In this document: positions 45,422 to 47,359 of the stretch, piece by piece
Layout: each line of letters starts with the position of its first letter
Numbering within the stretch: position 1 is the stretch's first letter
Source of the DNA: Emcibacteraceae bacterium
GTDB lineage: Bacteria > Pseudomonadota > Alphaproteobacteria > Sphingomonadales > Emcibacteraceae
Direction of reading: 5' to 3'
Assembly (NCBI GenBank): GCA_028281625.1
Contig: JANQJN010000145.1
Coordinates: 1 to 47,359, forward strand
Length of the DNA: 47,359 bases
Made by a program: the position numbers and the translations under genes
Notes under the pieces: generated by a model
What the model was told of the DNA's origin: nothing
Databases searched by the model: none
What the model saw: only the letters and a program-made list of their open reading frames with translations

Positions 45422-45518
45422 TTACACTCGCAAGAATATTGGTTTTTATTGGTTTAATTTTTCGAAATAGTTTTATATACAACTAACATACCTTACCAAC
45501 AGTCGGATGAGAAGTTAA

Positions 45519-45836
45519 GTGGCGCTATTTAACACACCTGGATTTATCGAGGGCAAAATCGATAAAGATGAGAGCATTGAAGTTCGCCGAAAACGGCTGA
45601 AATTCAGAAGCTGGCATCGAGGGATAAAGGAAGCTGATATTCTGCTTGGCTCTTTTGCTGATAAATTCCTGGATGAACTAACCCCCGAACAATTGAATGC
45701 TTATGAAACCATGTTGCGGGAACCGGATTCTGACCTTGTGGCCTGGATTACAGGGGATAAACCTGCGCCAGAGCAATATGACAATGACGTCATGGATATG
45801 CTTAAGTCCATTGACTATATCAAGATAATGAAGTGA
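45519..45836 (+). CDS. sdhE: FAD assembly factor SdhE
   Basis: A 105-residue SdhE (DUF339) that assists covalent FAD attachment to succinate dehydrogenase SdhA. RRKRLKFRSWHRGIKEADIL holds the RGxxE motif (Arg34, Gly35, Glu38), followed by the helical FLDELTPEQLNAYE and PDSDLVAWI. The start is GTG with GGATGAG upstream. The stop overlaps the mfd GTG by 3 bases. Pairing with mfd is common in alphaproteobacteria. Confidence 0.95.
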   Translation: MALFNTPGFIEGKIDKDESIEVRRKRLKFRSWHRGIKEADILLGSFADKFLDELTPEQLNAYETMLREPDSDLVAWITGDKPAPEQYDNDVMDMLKSIDYIKIMK

Positions 45837-47359
45837 CCCAGCTAGTTTTCGCCGAACAACCCTTAACTCTTTCGAACGTGCCCGAAGGCATGGACGCACT
45901 GGTGCTCGCACAGGAAGCAGCAGAGCTAGAAAGTGGGCAAATCCTTCATATAGCCCGCGACGATATCCGTATGGAAAACATCGCTGAGCTCGTTTCTTAC
46001 TTCCTGCCCACGATAGAAGTTATCACTTTCCCGGCGTGGGACTGCCTTCCCTATGACCGGGTCTCACCAAATCCGGATATATTGGCGCGGCGAATGACAA
46101 GCCTTGTCAAAATTTCAAATCCAAAAAAAACACAGGTCATAATCACGACCATTAATGCCGCAACTCAACGTATTCCGGCAAAAGAAACCATCAAAACAGC
46201 CAGTTTTAGCACGGCTGTCGGTGACCAGCTGGATATGGAAGCGCTCACAGGTTACCTAAGCCATAACGGATATTCGCGCGCGAGCACTGTCGTTGACCAT
46301 GGCGATTATGCCATTCGCGGCAGCATCATTGATATTTTCCCACCAGGACTTAAAAAACCTGTGCGGATTGACTTATGGGGTGACGAAGTCGACAGCATCA
46401 AAATTTTTGACCCGGTGAGCCAGCGTACCGAAGATAAAACAAACAGTATCAATCTGGTCCCCATGGGGGAAATTTTCCTGGACGAAACTGCCATCCGCAA
46501 TTTTAAGCGCGCTTACGTAAGTGAATTCGGACCTGCCAGAAACAATGATCCACTTTATGAAGCGGTGTCGGAAGGTCGCAAACACGCTGGCATGGAACAC
46601 TGGCTTCCATATTTTCATGAAAAACTGGAAACTTTGTTCGATTATGTTCCGGATGCCCATGTCACCATGGATAACCTGACCCTGGAGGCACTGGAGACAA
46701 GGCTAAGCGCCATATCCGACTACTATCTGGCACGAAAAACGGCGCTTGCGGAAACGCCAGTGAAATCAGATACGGTTGCACCATATAAGCCCGTACCATC
46801 AGAACTTCTTTTCGTTGGGGCGGCAGAATGGCAGACAATTGCAGATAGAATGGATTTTCATCAGTTTCATCCGTTCGATGTTCCGCCTGGGGACAACGTG
46901 AAGACTTTTAGAGCGACTACAGGGCGAAACTTCGCGCCAGAACGAAATGATAAAGAAATCAACATCTATGATGCGCTTAGAAAGCATGTCGCCGCGCTTC
47001 AGCAAACGGGCAAGAAAATATTCCTCGCCAGCTATAGCACTGGCGCGCGGGACCGTTTAAGCGCAGTGCTCAAAGATCATGGCATGGCTGGCCACAAGCT
47101 TCTGGAAAGCTGGAAAGCGGCCAAAAGGCTTCCAAAAGATACCATTGGCCTGATCATACTGCCTATCGAGCACGGATTTGAGACTGAGCGTTTCGCGATC
47201 ATTTCTGAACAGGATGTTTTGGGTGACCGCCTGATCCGTAAAGTGCGTCGCACACGAAAGGCGGAAAACTTCATTTCTGAAGCCTCGGCCCTCACTCCCG
47301 GTGATCTTGTAATCCATCTGGATCATGGCATCGGCCGCTATGTGGGTCTTAAAACCGTA
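45833..47359 (+). CDS. mfd: Transcription-repair coupling factor Mfd (N-terminal part, cut by the window end)
   Basis: 509 codons of an open frame that reaches the right edge. It begins with GTG overlapping the sdhE stop. The visible part holds the UvrB-like N-terminal region (FPAWDCLPYDRVSPNPDI, RGSIIDIFPPG, VRIDLWGDEVDSIKIFDP) and reaches the RNA polymerase interaction domain (GDLVIHLDHGIGRYVGL). The translocase motor lies outside. Mfd removes RNA polymerase stalled at DNA lesions and recruits UvrA. Confidence 0.96.
   Translation, partial: MTQLVFAEQPLTLSNVPEGMDALVLAQEAAELESGQILHIARDDIRMENIAELVSYFLPTIEVITFPAWDCLPYDRVSPNPDILARRMTSLVKISNPKKTQVIITTINAATQRIPAKETIKTASFSTAVGDQLDMEALTGYLSHNGYSRASTVVDHGDYAIRGSIIDIFPPGLKKPVRIDLWGDEVDSIKIFDPVSQRTEDKTNSINLVPMGEIFLDETAIRNFKRAYVSEFGPARNNDPLYEAVSEGRKHAGMEHWLPYFHEKLETLFDYVPDAHVTMDNLTLEALETRLSAISDYYLARKTALAETPVKSDTVAPYKPVPSELLFVGAAEWQTIADRMDFHQFHPFDVPPGDNVKTFRATTGRNFAPERNDKEINIYDALRKHVAALQQTGKKIFLASYSTGARDRLSAVLKDHGMAGHKLLESWKAAKRLPKDTIGLIILPIEHGFETERFAIISEQDVLGDRLIRKVRRTRKAENFISEASALTPGDLVIHLDHGIGRYVGLKTV

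Overview
The window is chromosomal DNA of a moderately AT-rich alphaproteobacterium. The evidence is gene order: folK, rpoZ, rel (RSH), pyrE, DUF2062, pdxJ, acpS, lepB, rnc, era; gatCAB; recG facing sdhE-mfd; and a bacterial ceramide (sphingolipid) locus of the Caulobacter/Sphingomonas kind. Order or genus cannot be fixed by eye; a low-GC marine lineage such as Kordiimonadales/Emcibacterales is a guess. No phage, transposon, integrase or CRISPR array is visible.

Layout. 1-2.6 kb: a Tat-secreted PLP enzyme cut by the left edge, a VOC/unknown/YdeI-like gene trio, tRNA-Ser(GCU), a small Sel1-repeat gene and an AT-rich gap. 2.6-5.9 kb: gatC-gatA-gatB on the minus strand. 6.0-8.1 kb: a small exported protein and a strongly degenerate GGDEF-EAL-like protein preceded by dense repeats. 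8.1-13.1 kb: a TonB-dependent receptor and an Lrp-type regulator, divergent from arginase and ornithine aminotransferase (rocF-rocD). 13.1-22.2 kb: the long minus-strand housekeeping block from folK/rpoZ to era, with two tandem signal peptidases. 22.4-25.3 kb: a NYN-domain protein, a family 5 uracil-DNA glycosylase, and a secreted Arg/Asn-rich repeat protein. 25.4-31.9 kb: amino acid permease, aminotransferase, smpB, dapA, a secreted EF-hand protein, an MFS transporter and recX (all minus), then a plus-strand DMT transporter.

33.1-42.1 kb is the most interesting part. It holds all five genes known from Caulobacter to be needed for ceramide synthesis: a fatty acyl-AMP ligase/acyl-ACP synthetase, CerR-type reductase, dedicated ACP, serine palmitoyltransferase, and a GNAT-like protein matching bacterial ceramide synthase. 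A convergent diacylglycerol-kinase-like gene (possible ceramide kinase) lies among them. So does a complete pair of LptF/LptG-like permeases that is not followed by lptD/surA as the canonical pair usually is. The parsimonious reading is synthesis (FAAL+ACP+SPT+reductase+acyltransferase), head-group phosphorylation (kinase) and export to the outer membrane (LptFG-like), encoded together.

42.1-47.4 kb: DUF502 membrane protein, a short rsmJ-like methyltransferase whose 3' end overlaps recG, then sdhE and mfd (cut by the right edge). Several genes use non-ATG starts: GTG for rel, bcerS, sdhE and mfd, TTG for rnc, and apparently CTG for the DUF2062 gene.
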